This document shows positions 43,679 to 54,175 of a stretch of DNA of 64,000 nucleotides, piece after piece. The stretch is taken from the NCBI GenBank assembly GCA_022570795.1, contig JAKUDP010000013.1, positions 1,426,001 through 1,490,000 of the forward strand. Direction: 5' to 3'. The DNA is from Sphaerulina vaccinii. Taxonomy: Eukaryota > Ascomycota > Dothideomycetes > Mycosphaerellales > Mycosphaerellaceae. Position numbers and translations under genes: made by a program. Each line of letters starts with the position of its first letter. Position 1 is the stretch's first letter. Below the pieces are notes generated by a model. The model was not told the DNA's origin and ran no database searches. It saw only the letters and a list, made by a program, of their open reading frames with translations.

Positions 43679-44340
43679 CTCCTACTTAGCCAAATAGGGT
43701 AATCTTAACTAAATAGTTATATTAGTTTGAGATTTCTACTTAGTTATTAATAGGAATACTACTAACTAATTATTTCTATAAATAGAAATTATTCAAATTC
43801 CTCTATCTCAAAATCTAAGATATCTAAAATACTACCTACTACAAGGTCCTCTAAGCCGAGCTCTATTCTACTAAAGCGTATTAGGATATTCTAGCCTAAG
43901 GAGAGTAATAATTACTACGACCGAATTGTAAGTCCTAGAGTTATTATAATATAATCCTTCCTAACTTATAATAGAAACTCTATAAAGAAGCCCTTTTTAA
44001 CTTTCTCGAAGAGTACTACCGATCCTAGAATATAGTTAAATCTCTAGTCGGAAAAGTATATACTATAGTTAGTATTCTTAGAGATGTTTAGGATTAGAAG
44101 AAGCATAAGCTTCTCCTAGAATAGACTTAGGTAGTTAAAGAAGTTTGGAATATAATTATATTCTTTAAGAGTATTTCGACTAAAGCTTTAGTAGTATAGA
44201 AGGAGTATAATAATATCTCTCCGGACGATAGGAAGAAGGTGAAGGAAGCGATTAAGGAGTTCGTTAAAGAGGCTCTAAGACTAGAGTTGGAGTAGTATTT
44301 CTAGTTAATAAATAAATAAAAGTTTCTATTTCTTTTATCT
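43679..44340. other. Unexplained 0.66 kb segment inside the copia element
   Basis: Lies between the left LTR and the RT/RNase H relic. Part of it (about 44215-44300) is richer in GC than the surroundings. On the plus strand, opposite to the element, it reads as a Lys/Glu-rich helical stretch (DDRKKVKEAIKEFVKEA). It may be an antisense extra gene, captured DNA or another nested fragment; I recognise no family. Confidence 0.35.
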
Positions 44341-47300
44341 CTCTTTATCTCTTCTTTTTATTTTTTAACTTAGGGAAAAGATCCTACTCAAGATAGAGTT
44401 AGGTAAGGAATTCTTTAAACTATAAACTAGTCTTTAGCTTAGTAAGTCTATCTGCGGCTATCTCTTTAGTATTACAATATTCTATAGAGATAAGCCTGTT
44501 CTACTAGAGTCTCCTAACTATATTATACTATATATTAATATATTTTGACTTATTATATATATAAGTATCTTTTATAAGAGTCAGGCATGCCTAGTTGTCT
44601 CCTCTAATTAGGACAGGCCTAATTAATACTACTATATCTTAGTTTCTAAGAATCTTTAGTTAGTAGGAGTATTCTCCTACTAACTTAGGGCATCCAAGCT
44701 CTCTTAGAAGGGATCCAAGGAACTAGGACTACTTAGTACAGGCTCCTATAGCTATATACTTAGCTTCTATTATAGATATAGTAATAGACTTCTATTTCTT
44801 ACTTATCTAGGATACTAGGGCTCTATAGAGAAAGAATATATATCCTAAGATAGATACTCTATTAGACTTGTCTATAGTATAGTTAGAGTCTATATACCTA
44901 ATTAGACTTCTACTAGCTCTTCTAAAGACTAGTCCAAGTAATAGATTTAATCTCAGATACCTAGTAAGTTTCTTAAGAGCTTTCTTATAGCTAACTATTA
45001 GGTCTCCTATATAGGAGCTTAGTCTTCTAAAAGTAAAGGAAATGTCTAGCCTACTAATTGTAGCTAGCTATATCTATATTCTAATAAGTAATTAGTATTC
45101 CTACTTGTTATATCTCTTATCCTTATATCTAGCTAGCTTTAAGCTCTTATAGCTATCTATAGGTAAGTAGGTTAGACTTGATATATCCTAACTTATTCCT
45201 AGCTTAGCTAGGTTCTCTAAGATATAGTATTCTTAGTCTAGCTTTAGCTATCTAGCTTTCCTATCTCTCCTAATTCTTATTTCTAGGAGCTTATTAGGTT
45301 CCTTTAGATCCTTAATCTTAAAGAATCTAGCTAGCTATACCTTAAACTACTCTATATCCTTAATTCTCTTACCTGCAATTAGTATATTATTAATATAGAT
45401 AATAAGTATTAGACTCTTTCTTTCTTTATAAACTAGAAGATAGGGATCTATCTCTAATTGTCTAAATCTAATCTCTTTTATCTTTGAAACATAGAGCTAA
45501 TTCTAGTCTCTTGCTACCTGCTTTAGGCTATAGAGACTCCTTAGTATTTTTAGTACTATTCCAATTAGCAACTTAACTTCTAGAGGTAGGATTATATAGA
45601 TATTTTTATAAAGAATACTCTCTGTAAATGCATTTAATATATCTACTTAGTAGAGCTCCAGATCTCTCTTATATATAATAGCTATAAATGCTCTAAGGGT
45701 ATCCTACCTAACTATTAGAGCAAAAGTATCTATAAAGTCTACTCCAAACTTCTAAGAGAATCCTCTTATAACTAGTTTTGCCTTGAACTTGTTAATAGCT
45801 CTACTAATTCTTCTTTTAATATTAAAGACCTATTTTAATATAATTAGGTTAGCTCTCTTTAGAAGAACTTCCTAAGTCCAGGTATTGTTTACTACTAGTA
45901 TATTAAGTTTATTTTAGATAGCTTCCCTCTATAGGTGTCCCTACTTTAGGTTATTAATAGCCTCCTTATATAATTTAGGAATTGGTACTTCCTATCTATA
46001 TTTAGCCTTAGTAATAATAGCTAATAGGGCTTTCTCTATATTCTTTAAGGTAATAAAGAATGCAATTTCTTCAATCTCTTCTAGAAATTTAGAATCCTAA
46101 GGTTAACTTAGGTTAAATAATATTAATAAAAAGAAGGCTTTCTTATAGGAGTCCTTACTTCTCTTCTTAGAGTCCTTATCTTCTAAGCCTGTCTTAATAG
46201 ATATTAGTATATCTATCCCTTCTAATCTAATAGGTTTTAGTTTTCCTACAAATCTATCTAGTTCTATAGAGGCCTTTCTTTTCTTGGAATAGGTAGTAGG
46301 GCTCCTAGAAGCCTAACTATAGAACTACTTAGTAGAATTCTTAGTTAGGCCTCTAGGGGCTTTACTAGACTTTCTCTAAGTTTGACTTCTTATTATCCTT
46401 AGTTAATCTATTCTTTCTAGCTCTAAATTTTTAGTTTCCTTCTTAGAAAACCTTTTATATTCTCCTATATCTTTTAGAGGAGGAGAGAGTTATATAAAAA
46501 GCTTCTTTAGCTCCTTTAGACTTTCTTTTTTAGGCTTGTTGTTCTAATTGCTAGCTTCCCTACTTGCTTAGGGAGTAGTTGACTTAGTAACTTATAATAC
46601 TAGCCCTAGGCTAGAAGAGGGTATAGGTTAACTAGGCTTAGGTAGTCTTCTAACTAGTCTCCTTATAGGAGCTAAGCTTGGGAGATTCTTAGTTACAATC
46701 CTAAGATCCAATTTACTACCTAGCTTATTCTTAAAGAAGTCTATATTTAAGTACTATTTAATAGCTCTTATATCTAGTTCCTAGAACATCTAGGCTTTAG
46801 CTATTTTATTAATATATCTAATAAAGATAGTATCTTTTCCTCTATTTATTAACTTATTACTTCTTGCCTACTAAGGCTAGGATCTTGTATCTATATAGAC
46901 TATTGCCTAATAGCCCCACACCCTTAGGTAAGAAACTATAGGCCTAATCCTATTAAAAGCTTTATTAGGTAAAAGCTTCTATCCTTTAGTTTCTAGTCTA
47001 TTTGGTAGCTTGTTTCTTATATAGGTCTAAGCATCAAGTGCCTCTAGCTAGAACTTAATTAGTATCTTACTCTCTTCTAGTATTGCTCTAATAGAGTTCT
47101 CTAATATCTAGATAGATCTCTCTACTACCCTATTCTATAGAGAGTTGTAGGCCTTAGTAGTTTCTAGGTTAATTCTAAGATCCTTCTCCTACTATCTAAC
47201 TAAAGCGATAAGCTCTCTAGCGTTATTAATTCTAATAGCTTTTAACTTAGTACTAGATTGTCTCTTAGCTTTGAGTCTCTAGTTCTAAAGAGCCTGCATA

Positions 47301-49649
47301 GAATCTGTTCTTCTCTTAAGAGGGAAGGCCTATTTCTTTCTTAAGAAGTTATTAACAATCTTAAGCTAGTACTTAAAACCAAGTCTTAATTCTAGGAGTA
47401 GACTATAGATATCTATAGAGACTAGAGCTAGTCTCTTAGGCCTTCTCTCTATTACTTTGCTAAGGTATTTCTTTATATTAGTAATAGAATAGACTCTGTA
47501 GGTATTCTTATTCTTTCCTTTTGGAGTTAGGATCTCCTACTTAAAGTTAGTTACTTTATAGAGGTCTTTTAGTAGACCTTTGCCAAAGTATACAAATCTT
47601 CTATACTATAGCTCCTACTATTTTAGATCCTTTTCTAATAGTATAGCTATAGCTACATCCTCCTCTACTTTATTAGTATACGATAAGTAATATACTCTTT
47701 CTTATAGAAGTAGTAAAATCTTATTAATAAATAGAACACCTCCTTTAATTCTAGTTTTAACTACTATCTAACCTTTAGGAGAAATAAAAGAGAAAGAAGG
47801 TTTCTAAACTCTAAACTATTTGCTAAATTAGTTCTAAGAAACAAGGCTAACTCTAAAATTAGGTATAAAGAGTACTTTTGCTAGAAGAACTTTTCTTTCT
47901 ATCTTTCCTCTTATCTATACTAACCCTCTATATATTATATAGAGATATCTACCTCCTACTTTTACCTAGACCTTCTTAATAAGTAGTTCTAGGCTTCTAA
48001 AGAGGTAAACTTAGTTAGTTATATATAATAAGGTATAGGAGTCTAAGAGCTATTACTAGGATAATAACTTGCCTTTGGCTTCTACTATAGAGTAGGCTAC
48101 TTTATTAACTTTATTATTATTAGATAGTGAATTATTCCTAGATCTAGAGCCTAATAGGCCAGACTCAGATTGACTTTCCTCTTAGGCTAAAAATCCCTTC
48201 TTGGACTTAGAGGATAACTTCTTAAGCCTAAGTAGCTAGTAGCTTATCTTCTTTATAAGCTTCTTAAAGTCTTTATATAAAGATAACCTCTAAGGACCTC
48301 TCTTTAAGAGTCTCTTATTCTTAGGAGAGGGACTCCTCCTCTTAGTAGAGGATTTCCTATCTCTCCTATTAGAGCTTGGTCTAAAGGATAAGGGTGCTCT
48401 ACTTCTTAGAGCTGCAGTCTACTACTTGATAGCCTTCTTGGCTTTTAATAACTCGGAATAGTCTTTAAACTAGTACTTTCTATTCTTATAGAGTAAGTAC
48501 TAAGGCGGGCTTCTCTCTATAATAGAGGAATAGCTATATTCAAGGTCTAAGTTATCTCTTACCTCTTAGGATTCAAGTATAAGGAGTATAGTATCTATAT
48601 CTAGGCTAGGTTGGGTTATTAGAGCGTTCTTAGTTAATTTGTATAAAGGAGGAAGAGATTGGAGGAGATGTTTTATCCTCTTACTAGGTATCTAATAATA
48701 ACTCTCCTAGGGATTAATCTCTATAATCCTCTTACCTAGTTTAGTAAGGTATAACCAAGCTGCCCTTATTATATCTTCTAGCCCTATCCTAAAGGTTACA
48801 AATTGCTTAACTAGTCTAATCGCTTAGGCTATTAATACTCTGCTATATTTGTTCTAGAGTATTACCTACATCTCTATAGCATAATCTGTTTAATACTAAG
48901 TATCAAGTTCTAGTTTATTATTATTAGAAATATAGCTTCTAATACTATATCTATATATAGTATTATCTTTAGTATATATAGGTAGGTTGAATATTGCAAT
49001 TCTTATATCTAGATTAGAGATTATCTCTACTCCGCTCTATCCTAGATAGTACTCTAGAGATAGGAGTCCTAAGATAACCTCCTACTATCCTTTCCTTTCA
49101 AGCTTATCTTATTATAGCTTGAACTATCTTCTCTAGTTGGATCTATCTAGTATAGGGATCTTGTCCCTTCTACCTTCTTTTTCTATATCTATAGTTATTG
49201 AAATAAAGTAGGAAATAAAGTATATTCGTAATAGAGTTGCTTAGGCCGGCTAAGGTTCTAGAGGTTGGACTAGAAGTATAGGTTAGTATAAAGAAGACTA
49301 GCTTCTTATATCGGTCCGGAGAAGAGGGAAAAAAGTAGTATAGTAAGTATATACTAGGACTTAGATCTATCTCTCCTAGTAGAGTTTCGGTAGTCTGCTC
49401 TCGGGCAAGACTCTTCTAATATACTTTGCTATTTGTAGTAGTAGGGAGTTATAAAGGGTATTAACTAAGAGTAAAGATATTCTACTTAGTCTTATAGAGC
49501 CTTTAGTATCTTATCTATAACTTAGGTACAAACCAAGCTCCTTTATAGTATAGTAGGAGATGCCTCTAACTTCTAGATATTTTTAGCTATAGGCTAGGGA
49601 TACAAATAACCTATACTAATATAGGTTGCTCAAGTTTAGTTGCTAACCC

Positions 49650-49661
49650 GGGCTTATAACC
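49650..49661 (-). other. Candidate primer-binding site, initiator tRNA-Met half-molecule type
   Basis: Directly inside the right-hand LTR the minus strand reads GGTTATAAGCCC. This is complementary to GGGCTTATAACC, which differs by a single C-to-T from the anticodon-arm sequence GGGCTCATAACC of fungal initiator tRNA-Met. Priming by an internal tRNA-iMet fragment is known for Drosophila copia. Confidence 0.6.
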
Positions 49662-50010
49662 TATCGAAAATGGCTTCTCTAAAGTAATCTAATAAAGGAT
49701 ACTCTAGATTCCTAAATGTCGGAGGTATAGGTAGATATATAAGTAGAGTTGAACTTGGAATTAATCTTTTACTAGCTAATACTTAGGGAGATATAGTACT
49801 ATATTAGGAACTAAAGAACTATTTAGAGAAGATAAGTTAATTAAGTTAGTTAAAAAAGAGAAAAGAGAGAAACCTCTACCTATATAGAAAGCTATATTCC
49901 TCCCCTAAGTTACCTAATCTATCCTAATCGGGATAGACCCTACTAAGCGCTAAAGATACTATTTACTAACTTCTAAGATATTACTCTATCTTATCTACTA
50001 ATCTTTAATA
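49662..50010 (-). repeat. LTR of the copia element (right copy, 5' LTR in element orientation)
   Basis: 349 bp, the same length as 43330-43678, starting TATCGAAAATGG (TG changed to TA by RIP). Confidence 0.85.
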
Positions 50011-50015
50011 CTAAT
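50011..50015 (+). repeat. Right target-site duplication CTAAT
   Basis: Copy of 43325-43329. Confidence 0.8.
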
Positions 50016-50290
50016 CTACTTTAAAGCTCGGACTTTAATATTATTAAGAATATATAGTATATTTTTAAATAGAGGGTTAAATAATATACTCTAAGATAGT
50101 AGAAGATCTAAAGTATTAGATCTAGTATAAATAGAAGTATATAATATAAGAGGAGATTAATAATCTTATAGATACTATACTATAGAGAATTAGATAGTAC
50201 TAGAAAAGAGAGGGCCTATATATATAATAGTAGCTAGAAAACAATACCTTAAAGTTAGTAAAAGTCCTAAAAATCGAGCTTTAATATTAC
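50016..50290 (+). pseudogene. Tc1/mariner-type transposase relic, 3' part
   Basis: Immediately right of the copia target duplication, the plus strand reads SxDFNIIENI(W/Q)YIFKQRVKQ-like sequence with in-frame stops. This corresponds to the third catalytic residue region ('SPDLxPIENxW') of Tc1/mariner transposases, so it is the continuation of the relic that ends at 43329. The exact end is uncertain. Confidence 0.55.
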
Positions 50291-50345
50291 CTATTTAGTT
50301 TTATATAGTTTGGTTAAGTAAAGACTAAGAAACTATCGATCTACT

Positions 50346-50837
50346 AGTTAAATCGTGTGAGAGCGATGGTTTGAGTGTCGCCAAGCCCACCTTCGGAGGT
50401 AGCCGGCCATCTTCTTTTGCGGTGAGCCTCGGCGTGAAAAGAGTTCACGCCAAGTCGGGAGATTTGCGGCTCAATAGTTCTACCCCTGTCAAAGCTATAT
50501 ATACCCTCTTCTTCTTCTGACCTCTTCTCTCTACACTTCCATCACATCATCCGCATGCCACATTAGTCTGCGTACGAGGCAGACCAAAGGTCTCCTTGCT
50601 CCAGGTGAATGGGCACTTCAAGGCCCTTCTCCATCGGTCATGCCCCAGATTGTTGCCGACCATGTCATCTGGTGAGAGATTTGTGAACAGGCCTTTCGAT
50701 ATGGCTAGGGGTGATGTATTTGCTTTATCTCCTACTGTAACACTGATGTACTCCGTCGAAGCAACAATCTCCACTGCGTCCTGTGTTGGTGCTGCGCTTG
50801 ACGACAACACGATTCCACCTTGAGCCGTGAGCACAGC
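50346..50837. other. Intergenic region after the transposon island
   Basis: GC returns to normal at about 50345. The segment is the promoter side of the MFS gene and contains a TATATATA stretch near 50497. Two small overlapping frames here are not convincing. Confidence 0.4.
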
Positions 50838-52161
50838 ATGGCAGAGACATCTGTCGTTAACGTCGAAAATCGCAAAGATCAGCCCATCGAGCTACCAGTC
50901 ATCATCATCACCTCGAATGATGACACCAAGAGAGAGATACAAGTCGCTGTGGATGAGAAGACGTCTGCCCCCAACGACGAGTCCAGCTCAGCTCATTACC
51001 CGGTCGGCTTCAAATTCTGGATCGTGACCATCAATTTGAGTGCAGTAATCGTGCTCGGTGCCTTGAACATGAGCATTGTCGCAACGGCTGGTAAGATGTC
51101 CGTTCGACCAGGTTAGATCGGTATGCGATACGACGTATGAGTTCCGACTAACCTCGAGTGCCACTTAAAACAGTGCCATGAATCACAGATTACTTTCACA
51201 CAGTCGCCGATGTGGGATGGTACTCTATTGCATTTCGACTTACGCTGTGTGCCTTCCAATTCTTGTGAGTGATCTTTCTACCACGATATTGTACAGCTTC
51301 TGCTAACATGGTCCAACTCAGATATGGAAAAGCGTACAAACTGTTCCCTGTCAAGCGAGTCTTCCTTATAGCCAATAGCTTCTCCTTCATAGGCTCTATC
51401 CTTTGCGCGACGGCAGTCACGTCTCCCATGTTTGTGGTCGGCAGAGCCATTGCAGGAATCGGCACCGCAGGAATGGAAGCCGGAGCGTACAATATGCTTG
51501 TACAGTCTACGCCTCTTCAAATACGTCCTACATACCTCGGTATATGGGGTGCTATCGAAGGCTTGACGACAGTCGCGGGACCAATAATCGGCGGTGGCCT
51601 GACTCAAACAGTCGGCTGGAGGTGGTGTTTCTACATTCCGCTGCCCATCGGCGGCGTTACTTTGCTGGTCACTCTCTTCTTCTTCGAAGAGAAGCTCAAG
51701 ACCGCCGATAACACGGATCTCTCTCTCGCGGACAGACTTCGGCAGCTGGACATTCTGAGCACTTTGATCTTGTTGCCGTCTCTGCTAAGCCTATTCTTAG
51801 CATTCTCCTGGGCTGGTACGAAGTATGCTTGGGACAGCAGCAGAGTGAGTATAGCGGCCAATAGTATCCTCGAAGAAACACTGATTATCAACTCCAGGTC
51901 ATATCTCTCACAATCCTCTCCCTTCTCCTCGCGCCAGATGACAAAGTGGAGGAGGTGGAGTGGGGAATCAGCCAAAGTGTACGACATACATGGTACCTGG
52001 TGATCGCACTTGCATGTGCTACACTGATCGGCAGCTTAGCGTTTGAGTGGAGGAGTGTGAAGAAGGATGATCCTAATAAGAAGAAGATGACCGAAGACCA
52101 GAAGACTGCAGAGAGTGAGAACGCAGAAGCAGAAGATAAGGCGAGCAAGACAGCTGTGTAG
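50838..52161 (+). CDS. Shortened 14-TM-type MFS drug/H+ antiporter, probably degenerate
   Basis: Exons 50838-51090, 51189-51264, 51322-51844 and 51898-52161 give an open 371-residue reading. The N-terminal half is a good DHA2/14-TM MFS transporter: SAVIVLGALNMSIVATA, VADVGWYSIAFRLTLCAFQF, VVGRAIAGIGTAGMEAGAYNML, GPIIGGGLTQTVGWRWCFYIPLPIGG. After TM7-8 it jumps directly to the last helix (WYLVIALACATLIGSLAFEW) and an acidic tail, so roughly 150-200 residues (about five helices) are missing against the usual 540-600. The normal second-exon acceptor (51173) would bring in TGA at 51179-51181. The open version needs the acceptor 15 nt further down, which removes four conserved residues. Either a decaying pseudogene or a truncated product. 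Confidence 0.7.
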
Positions 52162-52186
52162 GCATAGTTCATGATTCGATTAGGTG

Positions 52187-53424
52187 CTAAATAGGACTAT
52201 TGACCCCCGTAATAGGACTTGGAACGCTAACAAACGTCGAACTGCTGAGCGTCGTGAAGATTGAGTCCGTTCGCGGTCTCGATCCAATGACAGATCCACC
52301 ATCACTAGAAGCTGTGCCATCGTTTCTCATCTTTCCATCTCTAGCAAAGTCCGTACACATCGCAATGATCAACTGTAATAGCTTCGCCTTGTCCACATAT
52401 CCCCTTCGCATAATGGTTCCCAGGTATAGTCGACTGAGAACAGAGTCGAAGAACGTTCCACCATTACCCGCAGGTATGGAAGCAATGCTCTCTGCCGACC
52501 AGAACGTTCCATAATGTGCAGGAGATTGTACCGCATATGGAAGGACTTGTTGCTGTTGTGCCTGACTTTGGACGTACTTCTCGACTTCTTCGTAGAACTC
52601 CTTCGGGATAAGGACATTGGCAAAGTGAGCCGCGACTTTAACATTGTCGCTTCCAGCAGGTATACTTGCAATGTTGGCACAAGTGCTATCATCCGTTCCA
52701 TTGTAGAGTATAAGTTCTTCATGATGATTCTTCGGCGCAAGCTCAAGAGCTCTGTTGCGATTCTGAAGTTCTTTCACGACTTTGCTAGCGTCGTAGATAG
52801 GGTTGCCGACAACATCGAGATCAATAGCATGGATCATGATGCCGTGGCAGTTGCGCTTCTTGAGATAGCGAGCCCAACGAAGAGCTCGTGCCCAGGAACG
52901 CCAAATGCTGACGAAAGGGCCTGACAGGCGAGACTTCCAAAGAAGTTGTTGATATGCTACTTCAAGTGTTGGAGTGTGAAGTTCGTGGTCGAGGAGTCTG
53001 GGGTAAAGACCATTGGTCAATTTGCTTCCGGTACCACAGCCATCGTAGTCGACTCTGAAGCCGATGCGTCCTGAGCCAGCAGGTTGTTTGTGGACTTGGT
53101 AAAGGCAAGATTCTGGTATTGCTTCGTCCTGCGTAGCGAAGTCTGTGTGTACTGAGTAAACCATTTTCTGGTTTTTGTAGACGGACTTGCTTTTTACTGT
53201 TGTTGATGTTCTGTCGTGCCTGCGATTGTCTGCTATCGGATACCAGCTATTGCCGAGTGCCAGCTCTGGATGATCAAACGCATCTTGTTCCGGCAGGAGA
53301 GCGAGAAGATATAGCGCACTGATTGGACTTACGTGCCAGGAGGGATGTAACAAGTGCCACTGGAGTTTGGATCTAGCTTTGTATCACTATAGTGGATCTC
53401 ATCAGCATGGATATGGAGTTTCAT
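52187..53424 (-). CDS. Fungal hypothetical protein (about 383 aa)
   Basis: The best model is two exons, 53424-53333 and 53246-52187, with an 86 nt intron; an upstream start in the same frame (53520) is possible. The central part (SRLSGPFVSIWRSWARALRW, RYLKKRNCHGIMIHAIDLDV, VGNPIYDASKVV) has the 'fixed-substrate fold' look of fungal DUF7587-like proteins, in which an open R...S...W.A.RWA..L...G pattern precedes a beta-strand. That assignment is tentative. The C-terminus is Ser/Thr-rich and disordered. No signal peptide or membrane helix. It converges on the shortened MFS gene with 25 bp between stops. Confidence 0.65.
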
Positions 53425-54175
53425 GCGAAGTTTGTTTGCGTTTCGCGTGACGATCGTCTGGGAAGGAGAAGGCAGTACTAGGACACGACAGACATGCTGA
53501 CGACTGCACCAATGATGCACTGCGGTAGCTTGGGCAGTCCATGTAGCAGTATAGCTTATGCTATAGAGCTTGCGTCTGAGAGGTCCGATTGCATGATACT
53601 CCGGCTAACCCGGTCCACTTTGACTTCACGATCTTGATACAACCAGGTCGAATGATGCGAACGCTGGTTTGCGTTGACTTTGTTCTCGCTACTGCTCGTT
53701 TATCGTATCCGTACACGTAGTCGTTCGGCTGCCGGCACTACGATTGGCATTCGGCTTGCCGACGGTTGGTTGGCTGGCACACTTGGAAACAATTGCATCC
53801 CACTGCGCCCGATCCACGGGACGCCTCTCACACAACGATCGTCGCCGTGAGCTTCCTGTCTGGTGGACACCAGCGCAATCTCAATGACCTGTGTAGGTCT
53901 TGCTGTAATGTAATTGCTCGTCACAGTTTGTCAACGCGTCACAGTTTGTCAACGCGTCACAGTTTGTCAACGTCGAGAAATTGGGCTATACCATCATCCG
54001 ACGATTGTCAAACCAGGTTAGTCTCAATGGCACCAACACTCAATCGTATACACGATGCGCAGAGCTGTAGAGCGCATCCATTGTAGCGACGCCGATTTCT
54101 GATCAAAGTGCAACGATCCTTGCTAGACTGACTATACACCTTACTTGTACATGTGTCTCCTGCAAGCACGCCTTT
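53425..54175. other. Intergenic region with an 18 bp tandem repeat
   Basis: About 750 bp between two minus-strand genes, containing the three-copy repeat at 53919-53972. No gene is supported. Confidence 0.4.
53919..53972 (+). repeat. Three perfect copies of an 18 bp tandem repeat
   Basis: The unit CGTCACAGTTTGTCAACG occurs at 53919-53936, 53937-53954 and 53955-53972 without mismatch. Confidence 0.95.

Larger units (their letters stand above)
43330..50010 (-). mobile_element. Ty1/copia-type LTR retrotransposon, RIP-inactivated
   Basis: 6681 bp bounded by two 349 bp LTRs and a 5 bp CTAAT target duplication. Orientation is minus: the reverse transcriptase motif reads on that strand as YINNILIAG near 45371-45415, the copia YVDDILIAG motif after G-to-A changes, and the primer-binding site lies inside the right-hand LTR. 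Gag should lie near 48-49.6 kb, integrase near 46.5-48 kb, and RT/RNase H at 44.4-46 kb. No frame is intact. LTR differences are few and mainly transitions, so insertion is recent relative to the RIP cycles or both LTRs were mutated alike. The insertion splits a Tc1-type element. Confidence 0.85.
42100..50345. mobile_element. RIP-mutated nested transposon island
   Basis: About 8.2 kb of A+T-rich DNA without any open frame of useful length on either strand. Conceptual translations of recognisable transposon proteins are peppered with TAG and TAA where CAG and CAA (Gln) or TGG are expected, the classic outcome of C-to-T mutation by RIP. The island consists of a Tc1/mariner-type element interrupted by a copia-type LTR element. 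Confidence 0.85.

Noticed and set aside
42100..50345. CRISPR array, centromere or mitochondrial insertion as an explanation of the A+T-rich block
   Set aside because: There are no regular spacers, and LTRs, target duplications and transposase/RT relics with RIP-type stops explain the block.
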